Below are positions 1-5,329 of a stretch of 6,235 bases of DNA, piece after piece. The notes beneath the pieces were generated by a model. The model had not been told where the DNA came from. It was given only the letters and a program-made list of their open reading frames with translations, and searched no databases. Source of the stretch: an uncultured Dermabacteraceae bacterium (GTDB lineage Bacteria; Actinomycetota; Actinomycetes; Actinomycetales; Dermabacteraceae); NCBI GenBank assembly GCA_946223075.1, contig CAMILZ010000038.1, positions 1 to 6,235 of the forward strand. The letters run 5' to 3'. Made by a program: the position numbers and the translations under genes. Position 1 is the stretch's first letter. Each line of letters opens with the position of its first letter.

Positions 1-2
1 GG

Positions 3-110
3 ATTCGGGGATACGGCAGCGTCAAAGATGGTCGGGTCGAGTACCACGGTCGGCTCCTGGTGACGGGGAGGGACAAAGAGTTTCGAGCACAACTGACGAA
101 AAGAGCCTAG
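3..110 (+). CDS. 3' end of an unidentified gene (partial)
   Basis: An open frame enters from the left edge and stops at TAG 108-110, giving 35 visible residues that begin IRGYGSVKDG and end FRAQLTKRA. Support for coding is moderate: codons favour C/G at the third position, the product is hydrophilic and basic at its end, as many C-termini are, and a perfect GC-rich hairpin starts 1 bp after the stop. The other two plus frames are weaker: one stops at 61-63 and the other reads through the hairpin. The visible part is too short for me to recognise a family, so no function is proposed. The gene converges on the creatinase gene. Confidence 0.4.
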   Translation: MRGYGSVKDGRVEYHGRLLVTGRDKEFRAQLTKRA

Positions 111-142
111 GCGGCGCGGCCTCCAGGCGGTGGCCGCGCCGC
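111..142. terminator. Bidirectional hairpin terminator between convergent genes
   Basis: A perfect 11-bp inverted repeat (GCGGCGCGGCC at 111-121, GGCCGCGCCGC at 132-142) encloses a 10-nt loop. It lies between the plus-strand stop at 110 and the creatinase stop (minus strand) at 165-167, where a shared terminator is expected. No clear U-tract follows on either strand. This is common for hairpin terminators in high-GC Gram-positives, but it leaves some doubt about the intrinsic mechanism. Confidence 0.65.
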
Positions 143-164
143 GTGTTGCTCACAATGCGAGACC

Positions 165-1412
165 TCAGGCCTGGATGATGTTCTTCTCCGGGCCGTACGG
201 GAACTTCGTGATGTCCTCCGTCGAGTCCTCACCCACCACGACGATGTCGTGCTCACGGTAGCCACCTGCACCAGGCTGGCCTTCCGGAATCGTGATCATG
301 GGTTCCATAGAAACGACCATGCCGGGCTCGATCACGGTCTCGATGTCCTCGCGAAGCTCGAGACCAGCCTCGCGACCGTAGTAGTGCGAAAGCACGCCAA
401 ACGAGTGGCCGTAGCCGAACGTACGGTTCGGAAGAAGTCCGTAATCGACATAGATCTTGTTGAGCTCGGCAGCGATGTCTTTACATACCGCACCAGGCTT
501 GATGAGCTCGAGGCCTGCCTCGTGAACTTCAACGTTGATGTCCCAATAGCGACGAGCCTCGGGGATCGGCTCTCCCACGAAGAGGGTGCGCTCGAGCGCC
601 GTGTAGTAACCAGAAGTCATCGGGAAGCAGTTGAGCGAGAGGATGTCGCCTGCCTCGAGCTTGCGGGTTGTCGGCCAGTTGTGCGCACCGTCGGTATTGA
701 TCCCCGACTGGAACCACACCCACGTATCGCGCACCTCGCGGTGCGGGAAGGTCTTCGCGATTTCATGCACCATCGCCTCGGTGCCCGCGAGGGCAACTTC
801 GTATTCGGTGACGCCTGGCCGGATGGCCTCGCGGATCGCTTCGCCGCCGAGATCTGCGATGCGTGCACCGTGCTTGATGACCTCAATCTCCTCGGCACTC
901 TTGACCATTCGCTGTCGCATCGACTCGAGCGAGATATCAACAAGCTCCGCGCCGTTCAGGGCGTTCTCGAGACGGCCACGAAGAAGGGTGGGAAGCGAAT
1001 CGTCCTCGACGCCAACGCGCTTTGCGGTGACGCCCGCGCGGCGCAAGGCTTCCCGGATGCCTTCGTAGTAGTTGTCACGGTTCCAGTCGGTATACACGAT
1101 GTTGTCGCCGTAGCTCGTGCGCCACGGCATACCCGCGTCGATGTTCGCGGAAATCGTGCACGTGCTTTTCTGCGTCACAACGAAGGCGTAGTGGCGCCCG
1201 AAGTACGTGAAGAGGAAGTCGGAGTAGTACTTGATGCCGTGGAAGCTCGTGAGAACGACGGCGTCAAGGTCTTTTGCCGCCATGATGTCGCGAAGGCCGT
1301 TGATACGACGCTCCATCTCGGCGTCAGAGAAGGTGAGTTTCTGCTTTTCGCCGTTCTGGATGGTCTTGAGAGCTTCGAGTTCGGATACGGAGGTGGCGGG
1401 CTTCTCGTTCAT
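165..1412 (-). CDS. Creatinase (creatine amidinohydrolase, EC 3.5.3.3)
   Basis: A cytoplasmic enzyme of 415 residues that hydrolyses creatine to sarcosine and urea. It has the creatinase/aminopeptidase P (M24, pita-bread) fold: an N-terminal domain to about residue 165 and a C-terminal catalytic domain after it. From memory it aligns end to end with Pseudomonas putida creatinase (403 aa). The active-site residues match: F71 and R73 (FGRHYA), catalytic H244 (NTDGAHN), E274 (TALERTL), R347 (SHYYGREAG) and E370 (SMEPMI). Signature blocks include NIVYTDWNRDNYY, TWVWFQSGINTDGAHN and KFPYGPEKNII. The metal-binding set of true M24 peptidases is not kept, as expected for this metal-independent branch. 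The frame is open further upstream to 1619, but the start at 1412 is chosen because AAGGAG lies 6 nt upstream and the family's N-terminus fits. The extra 69 upstream residues are Arg/Ser-rich and unlike any domain. No creatininase or sarcosine oxidase gene is visible beside it. Confidence 0.96.
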   Translation of the reverse strand: MNEKPATSVSELEALKTIQNGEKQKLTFSDAEMERRINGLRDIMAAKDLDAVVLTSFHGIKYYSDFLFTYFGRHYAFVVTQKSTCTISANIDAGMPWRTSYGDNIVYTDWNRDNYYEGIREALRRAGVTAKRVGVEDDSLPTLLRGRLENALNGAELVDISLESMRQRMVKSAEEIEVIKHGARIADLGGEAIREAIRPGVTEYEVALAGTEAMVHEIAKTFPHREVRDTWVWFQSGINTDGAHNWPTTRKLEAGDILSLNCFPMTSGYYTALERTLFVGEPIPEARRYWDINVEVHEAGLELIKPGAVCKDIAAELNKIYVDYGLLPNRTFGYGHSFGVLSHYYGREAGLELREDIETVIEPGMVVSMEPMITIPEGQPGAGGYREHDIVVVGEDSTEDITKFPYGPEKNIIQA

Positions 1413-1418
1413 GGATTT

Positions 1419-1426
1419 CTCCTTTT
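1419..1426 (-). promoter_or_regulatory. Ribosome binding site of creatinase
   Basis: Minus-strand AAAAGGAG, 6 nt before the ATG at 1412. This strong site sets the start at 1412 rather than the upstream in-frame ATGs, which extend to 1619. Confidence 0.85.
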
Positions 1427-1452
1427 GCTCACGCGAGGTTTTCGCGGATCGG

Positions 1453-1468
1453 TACGCAGCGCTGCGTA
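1453..1468. repeat. 16-bp perfect palindrome in the creatinase leader region
   Basis: TACGCAGCGCTGCGTA is its own reverse complement. It lies 41 bp upstream of the creatinase start in a GC-rich stretch with no credible gene. It could be a dimeric regulator site or part of a structured leader. The sequence does not tell which. Confidence 0.5.
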
Positions 1469-1472
1469 TGGG

Positions 1473-1511
1473 CGATCGCGCGGATGCGCTGCGCTGTGCA
1501 TCGCGCGATCG
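1473..1511. repeat. Long bulged stem-loop in the creatinase 5' region
   Basis: CGATCGCGCG (1473-1482) plus ATGC (1484-1487) pairs with GCAT (1498-1501) plus CGCGCGATCG (1502-1511). This gives 14 base pairs with one bulged G at 1483 and a 10-nt loop. If creatinase transcription starts in the lower-GC zone upstream (above about 1560 on the plus coordinates), this hairpin would be in the 5' untranslated leader. It matches no riboswitch I know. Confidence 0.5.
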
Positions 1512-1566
1512 GTGCGGCCGGACATCCCGGCTGCGGCGCGAGGAGCATCGAGTACACAACTTCCAT

Positions 1567-1610
1567 AGTTGCATCCTCAGTTGCATTCTCGGCAACCTTG
1601 TTGCATTACC
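1567..1610. repeat. 12-bp tandem repeat plus third TTGCAT copy, possible operator
   Basis: AGTTGCATCCTC (1567-1578) is followed directly by AGTTGCATTCTC (1579-1590), with one mismatch in 12. A third core, TGTTGCATTACC, lies at 1599-1610, so the TTGCAT cores sit at 1569, 1581 and 1601. GCAAC (1592-1596) and GTTGC (1600-1604) also form a small inverted repeat. The block lies in the lower-GC part of the divergent region, where promoters are expected. Iterated short cores of this kind often bind a regulator. Which of the two divergent genes it would control is unknown. Confidence 0.45.
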
Positions 1611-1671
1611 AGTATGCACCCGTTACCTGAAAATGTCACCGAAATGCTCCAGACACTTTCGACGAACAAAA

Positions 1672-1702
1672 TTGAGAGCTGCACAAAACGCTCCACTAAA
1701 CT
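1672..1702 (+). promoter_or_regulatory. Possible sigma-70-type promoter of the ATP-grasp ligase gene
   Basis: TTGAGA (1672-1677, 5 of 6 matches to the -35 consensus) and TAAACT (1697-1702, 4 of 6 matches to the -10 consensus) are 19 bp apart, which is longer than ideal. They lie in the lowest-GC stretch of the interval, about 50 bp before the GTG start. This is a weak prediction based on sequence only. Confidence 0.3.
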
Positions 1703-1739
1703 GGCTCGGTCCATGCATCACTGCCGACAACGAACAACC

Positions 1740-1744
1740 AGGAG
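1740..1744 (+). promoter_or_regulatory. Ribosome binding site setting the GTG start at 1751
   Basis: AGGAG with 6 nt to the GTG codon at 1751-1753. It supports a GTG start, giving an N-terminus MTPHFDVVLLGGD that matches the beginning of the ligase family. Confidence 0.8.
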
Positions 1745-1750
1745 TCCCAC

Positions 1751-3004
1751 GTGACACCACACTTTGACGTAGTCCTCCTCGGGGGCGATATCGGGATCTA
1801 TGGGCTCGCAAGGGCCTTCCACGAGGAATATGCGGTCACGTCAACCGTGGTTTCGCGCGTGATCGCCGGCCCGGTTGCACATTCCCGCATTCTCGAGAAC
1901 CGCCCCGTGGGGGCCGAGGGGACTGAAGCAGATCTCCTTGCGGAGCTCATTCGCGTGGGCAAGGAGAAAAAGGCCACCAAACCCGATTTGCCGATTCTCG
2001 TCCTCGCAAATGCGGACTGGCTCGTCAAATTGCTCAACGACAACCGTTCGCTTCTCGAGAAGTGGTACATCCTTCCCACCCTGACGGCGGAGGTGATGGA
2101 GCAGGTGTCGGACAAGGCTGAGTTTGCAAAGCTGTGCGCTACCGCATCGATTCCCACTCCCCGAACGCTCACGATCGATTTTCGACCGGAGCACCGAGCG
2201 GGTGACGGCACTCCCGTCATTCCCGAGATCCCGTTCGAGTTTCCCATCGTTGCGAAGACAGCCTCATCCGCCGCATATGCGCACCTCCACTTTGAAGGCA
2301 AGCGAAAGGTCTACTCACTCAAAGCCTTGAGCGAGCTCGAAGAGCTCGTTCGCACACTCGATAACGCGGGCTTCAACGATCGGTTCGTCGTTCAAGAAAT
2401 GATTCCCGGCGACGACACGTGCATGCGATCGGTGACGGCGTACGTGGATTCCACTGGAGAGGTCACACTTCTCGGCGGAGCCCAGGTGCTCCTTGAGGAG
2501 CACACACCGGGGGCACTAGGAAACCCGTGCGCAATGGTGACTGCCGACCTTGGAGATCTCTTCGACCACGCCGTCAATTTTCTTTCCACAAGCGGCTACC
2601 GAGGCTTCGCCAACTTCGACATCAAAGTTGACCCGCGCGATGGGACTGGCAAATTTTTCGAAGTGAACCCCCGCATCGGGCGAAATAACTACTACATGAC
2701 CGCCGCCGGTGCCAACGTCGCGAAAGCCATCGTCACCGATACGGTCGATCACGCGCGACTCCCGCGACTCGAGGCCGATAGCGGCATTCTTTACTCGGTC
2801 GTTCCCCGCCCTCTCTTGATGCGATACATCATCGACCCCGTACTGAAGTCTCGCGTTCGTCAAATTCCACGCTCGAGGCGCACTAACCCCCTTGCATCGC
2901 CGGTGGAAGGCTCGCGGCGCCGCGCTTATGTGGCCCTCGCGCTCCTCAATCAAGTCAAGAAATTCGCTCAGCACTACCCGCGCCCTTCAGCAAACGGTTT
3001 CTAA
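1751..3004 (+). CDS. ATP-grasp amino acid ligase, D-aspartate ligase-like (peptidoglycan side chain)
   Basis: A 417-residue ATP-grasp carboxylate-amine ligase, expected to be cytoplasmic. From memory it is collinear with the Enterococcus faecium D-aspartate ligase Aslfm, which attaches D-Asp to the lysine side chain of the peptidoglycan precursor. Shared blocks: LLGGDIGIYGLARAF (9-23), PFEFPIVAKTAS (161-172, with an ATP-binding Lys at 169), FEGKRK (181-186), VVQEMIPGDDTCMRSVTAYVD (213-233), GFANFDIKVDPRDG (285-298) and FFEVNPRIGRN (302-312). D290, E304 and N306 are the likely Mg-ATP ligands. There is no signal peptide. The last ~50 residues are Arg/Lys-rich (for example SRRR at 388-391) and could associate with the membrane. 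It starts with GTG and has a good Shine-Dalgarno site. It is transcribed away from creatinase and is followed by stem-loops, so it is probably its own unit. The amino acid added (D-Asp, D-Glu or another) cannot be read from sequence. A role outside the cell wall is the main alternative. Confidence 0.88.
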   Translation: MTPHFDVVLLGGDIGIYGLARAFHEEYAVTSTVVSRVIAGPVAHSRILENRPVGAEGTEADLLAELIRVGKEKKATKPDLPILVLANADWLVKLLNDNRSLLEKWYILPTLTAEVMEQVSDKAEFAKLCATASIPTPRTLTIDFRPEHRAGDGTPVIPEIPFEFPIVAKTASSAAYAHLHFEGKRKVYSLKALSELEELVRTLDNAGFNDRFVVQEMIPGDDTCMRSVTAYVDSTGEVTLLGGAQVLLEEHTPGALGNPCAMVTADLGDLFDHAVNFLSTSGYRGFANFDIKVDPRDGTGKFFEVNPRIGRNNYYMTAAGANVAKAIVTDTVDHARLPRLEADSGILYSVVPRPLLMRYIIDPVLKSRVRQIPRSRRTNPLASPVEGSRRRAYVALALLNQVKKFAQHYPRPSANGF

Positions 3005-3034
3005 CCCGAGGCTTTTCCGGGAAAACTCCGGGGT
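3004..3034 (+). terminator. Stem-loop just after the ligase stop codon
   Basis: An imperfect inverted repeat begins at the end of the TAA stop codon. CCCGAG (3005-3010) pairs with CTCcGGG (3026-3032, one bulge), and TTTTC (3013-3017) pairs with GAAAA (3021-3025) around a 3-nt loop. There is no T-run after it. The position suggests a terminator or mRNA 3'-end structure. Confidence 0.4.
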
Positions 3035-3104
3035 GGCGTTCGCCGCACTCCCCCACGCGGCGCATAGTCTCGAAGTGCGAAGTGTTGTGGTCGCGCATCC
3101 GCGC

Positions 3105-3152
3105 CCTGCGGGCTTCGAGCATCGCTCAGGAGCGAGGCTTCAGCCCCGCGGG
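3105..3152 (+). terminator. GC-rich two-part hairpin in the interval before the glycolipid operon
   Basis: The outer stem pairs 3105-3114 with 3142-3152: ten pairs, one G-U and one bulged C at 3147. The inner stem pairs CGCT (3123-3126) with AGCG (3131-3134) around CAGG. A short TTT follows at 3158-3160. It may be the main terminator of the ligase gene or a leader structure of the downstream operon. The 3005-3240 interval holds no convincing gene. Besides the hairpins it has a 6-bp inverted repeat, GAGGAT (3170-3175) with ATCCTC (3186-3191), and no clear promoter hexamers. Confidence 0.4.
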
Positions 3153-3228
3153 TATGGTTTCTCAGTCTCGAGGATGATCGAGTCGATCCTCAAGGCCGAT
3201 GTGTCCACAAGCCTCCGCGACTCACGAT

Positions 3229-3232
3229 GGAG
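3229..3232 (+). promoter_or_regulatory. Ribosome binding site choosing among three consecutive ATGs
   Basis: GGAG is followed by ATG at 3235, 3238 and 3241 in one frame, at spacings of 2, 5 and 8 nt. The best spacing favours 3241, with 3238 also possible. The upstream GTG at 3199 has no such site. Confidence 0.65.
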
Positions 3233-3240
3233 ACATGATG

Positions 3241-4536
3241 ATGCACAGCAGTGATCGAGAGCCTCTCAAGGTCCTTATTACAACCGACTGGTACGAGCCG
3301 GTTGTCAACGGGGTCGTCGCCAGCGTTCTCACGCTCAAAAAGCAACTCGAGATGCTCGGGTGCGACGTGCGCGTGTTGACCCTCGCCGAGTCCCTCAGGT
3401 CTTCCTCACGCGATGGCGTGTACCGCCTCGCCTCGCTCAACGCTTCGATGTTCTACGATCACGCCCGCATCTCGGTACTCCCGAACCGGAAAATCCGCCA
3501 CGAGATCGAGAAATGGCACCCGGACGTCATTCACTCGCAGTGCGAGTTTTCCACGTTCCTGTGGGCCCGCACCATCGCGAAGGCACTGAACATTCCGATC
3601 GTGCACACGTACCACACGATTTACGAGGACTACACCCACTACTACGCGCCCACAAAAACGATGGGCAAGAAAATGATCACAGCGTTCTCGAAGAAGTTCT
3701 GCGGGCAGGTGAGCGCCGTTATCACTCCCACCGCGAAGGTCGAAAGGCTTTTGCGCGGCTACGGGGTCACTCAACCGATTGCCGTCATCCCCACAGGCCT
3801 TGACCTTTCACGCTTCCGCGCCGCGCACACGAGCGTAGACCTTGAACGCAGCCGCGAGATCCGCCGCGAGCTCCGTATCGCCGAGGGCACGAAGGTCCTC
3901 GTGTCGGTGTGCCGCCTCGCGAAGGAAAAAAGCGTCGACGACGCGCTGCGCCACTTCGCGAAGGCGCGCCCCGCAAACACCGTGTTCGTACTCGTGGGCG
4001 ATGGCCCCTCGCGCGACGAACTCGAGGAGCTCGTGGATCACCTCGGGATCCGCGACATAGTGCGCTTTGCCGGCTTCCGCCCTCCCGAAGAAGTCGCCGA
4101 CTACTACCGCATGGCGGATCTTTTCGTCTCCGCGTCGCTGAGCGAAACGCAGGGCCTCACATTTATCGAGGCTATGGCGTGCGGTGTTCCGCTCTTGTGC
4201 CGCAAGGATGATTCCCTCGAGGGCGTCATCCTTGAAGGTAAGACCGGGTACACCTACGCGGATTCGGCTCAGTTTGCCGCGCGCCTCGCCGACATCCTCG
4301 AAGATGACGCCCTGCGCGCACGCATGGCGGCCTGCGCTGCTGAACGCGCCGCTTCGGTATTTTCGGCCGAAGCTTTCGGTCGATCCGCCAAAGAGGTCTA
4401 CGAGAAGGTGCTCGCAAGCGTCGGAACCGGGCGCCACCGCACCCCGCTGAGTCTCAAGATTTCCACCCACCGCGAGGCTGCCGCTGCGGCGCCTCGCCCC
4501 ATGACGAGCAACGGAGAAGAGCGCCTGGCCGCATGA
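3241..4536 (+). CDS. GT4 glycosyltransferase, diacylglycerol glucosyltransferase-like
   Basis: A 431-residue GT-B-fold retaining glycosyltransferase of family GT4 (numbering from 3241). The N-terminal acceptor domain has DWYEPVVNGVVASVLTLKKQL (from about residue 16) and DVIHSQCEFSTF, then VHTYHTIYEDYTHYY, a block typical of 1,2-diacylglycerol 3-glucosyltransferases (Dgs/BgsB/alMGS type). A linker with VIPTGLDLSRF is followed by the C-terminal nucleotide-sugar domain: VSVCRLAKEKSVD, VLVGDGPSRDEL and the EX7E motif, E302 to E310 in SETQGLTFIEAMACGVP. There is no signal peptide or membrane span, so it would act at the cytoplasmic face of the membrane. The last ~37 residues (from about GTGRHRTPL) are Ala/Pro/Thr-rich and look disordered, beyond the usual fold. 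The stop overlaps the next gene's start (ATGA, 4533-4536). By family, the likely product is a monoglycosyl-diacylglycerol. The sugar is not determined, and an alternative lipid acceptor such as phosphatidylinositol is possible. Confidence 0.92.
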   Translation: MHSSDREPLKVLITTDWYEPVVNGVVASVLTLKKQLEMLGCDVRVLTLAESLRSSSRDGVYRLASLNASMFYDHARISVLPNRKIRHEIEKWHPDVIHSQCEFSTFLWARTIAKALNIPIVHTYHTIYEDYTHYYAPTKTMGKKMITAFSKKFCGQVSAVITPTAKVERLLRGYGVTQPIAVIPTGLDLSRFRAAHTSVDLERSREIRRELRIAEGTKVLVSVCRLAKEKSVDDALRHFAKARPANTVFVLVGDGPSRDELEELVDHLGIRDIVRFAGFRPPEEVADYYRMADLFVSASLSETQGLTFIEAMACGVPLLCRKDDSLEGVILEGKTGYTYADSAQFAARLADILEDDALRARMAACAAERAASVFSAEAFGRSAKEVYEKVLASVGTGRHRTPLSLKISTHREAAAAAPRPMTSNGEERLAA

Positions 4537-5318
4537 GCGCACACGAGGACACCACAACCGCACCGACCACGACCTCTTCGCCAGCGTTCCCAGGAGCCGA
4601 GAAGATCCCGTTCACTCCCACGGAGCGTTCGCGTGCGAACATCGCCCCCGCGATCGAACCGCGTGACGGCATGAGCGCCGAGGAGCGCCACCAATCGCGC
4701 TTCGGCGAACACGCGGCGGAGCGCGTGACCGCGCACAAAAAAGCCATTCAGATCGCGGTGAAGGTCATGCCCTTCGTGGGGCTCGCCTTTTCGATTGCGC
4801 TCGTCGCGTGGGGCATTCACACCGGCACACTCGAGTCTCTCGAGTCTCTCCAGGCCTACATCGATTCGCTCGGCATTTGGGGACCAATCGGCTTCATGGC
4901 CGCGAGCTTCGCCTCCGTCATGTTCCCCATCATCCCAGCGGGGCTCCTCGTGATCGCCGCACCCGTGCTGTTCGGCCCCATCGAGGGCACGATCTACAAC
5001 TGGATCGCGGTGTGCGCGGGGTCGCTCACGAATTTCATCGTCGCGCGCCAGGTGGGCATGGCCCTGATCGAAGCGATGTTCAGCGAGAAAACGATCGAGA
5101 AGTACCTCGGGTGGACGCGTAAACCCGGCTTCACCACGGCTTTTGCCGCCGCTATCGTGCTCCCCATTGCCCCCGATGATCTCCTGTGCTATCTCGCCGG
5201 AACCACAAAAATGAAGTTCTCGACGTACACGTGGATCATTCTTATCGGCAAGATCCCCACCCTCGTGGCGTACGGGCTCGGCATCAGCGCGCTCGTCACG
5301 CGATTCCTTCCCTGGTAA
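4533..5318 (+). CDS. VTT/DedA-superfamily (TVP38-like) membrane protein
   Basis: A 261-residue multispan membrane protein. Residues 1-70 are hydrophilic and Thr/Ser/Pro-rich, with no signal peptide, and are probably a disordered cytoplasmic tail. Hydrophobic segments lie near 72-95, 115-148 (broken by FPIIPAG, as in a re-entrant loop), 151-175, 200-222 and 230-257. The VTT core is visible in LFGPIEGTIYNWIAVCAGSLTNFIVAR (147-172) and in LPIAPDDLLCYLAGTTKM (210-227), the conserved Pro/Asp/Gly hairpin of the SNARE-associated/DedA family. The superfamily includes eukaryotic scramblases (TMEM41B, VMP1) and bacterial lipid-carrier translocases. Its start overlaps the upstream stop by ATGA. The nearest purine-rich site (GGAG at 4513-4516) is too far upstream, so translation is probably coupled. 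The position between two glycolipid-type transferases suggests it handles their product, but this is inference. An internal start at Met47 is an alternative. Confidence 0.9.
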   Translation: MSAHEDTTTAPTTTSSPAFPGAEKIPFTPTERSRANIAPAIEPRDGMSAEERHQSRFGEHAAERVTAHKKAIQIAVKVMPFVGLAFSIALVAWGIHTGTLESLESLQAYIDSLGIWGPIGFMAASFASVMFPIIPAGLLVIAAPVLFGPIEGTIYNWIAVCAGSLTNFIVARQVGMALIEAMFSEKTIEKYLGWTRKPGFTTAFAAAIVLPIAPDDLLCYLAGTTKMKFSTYTWIILIGKIPTLVAYGLGISALVTRFLPW

Positions 5319-5329
5319 GCGAGAATTCC

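Noticed and set aside
249..1568. A 439-codon plus-strand open frame opposite the creatinase gene
   Set aside because: The translation is rich in Val, Arg, Asp and His with no recognisable domain. It lies antisense to a clear enzyme with conserved active-site residues, and GC-rich codons commonly leave long antisense frames open.
1567..1610. CRISPR-like or replication iteron array
   Set aside because: Only two adjacent 12-bp units and one partial copy are present, with no spacers, no AT-rich origin region and no replication or cas genes nearby. An operator is more likely.
1413..1619. In-frame upstream extension of creatinase by 69 residues
   Set aside because: The extension is Arg/Ser-rich, covers the hairpin and repeat region, and resembles no N-terminal domain. 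A strong ribosome binding site supports the start at 1412.
2892..3254. A 120-codon plus-strand open frame across the ligase/GT4 interval
   Set aside because: It overlaps the end of the ligase gene and the start of GT4 in another frame, has no ribosome binding site, and contains the hairpins. The product has no recognisable features.
3808..4563. A 251-codon minus-strand open frame within the first GT4 gene
   Set aside because: It is antisense to the nucleotide-sugar domain with the EX7E motif, and its translation looks like no protein family.
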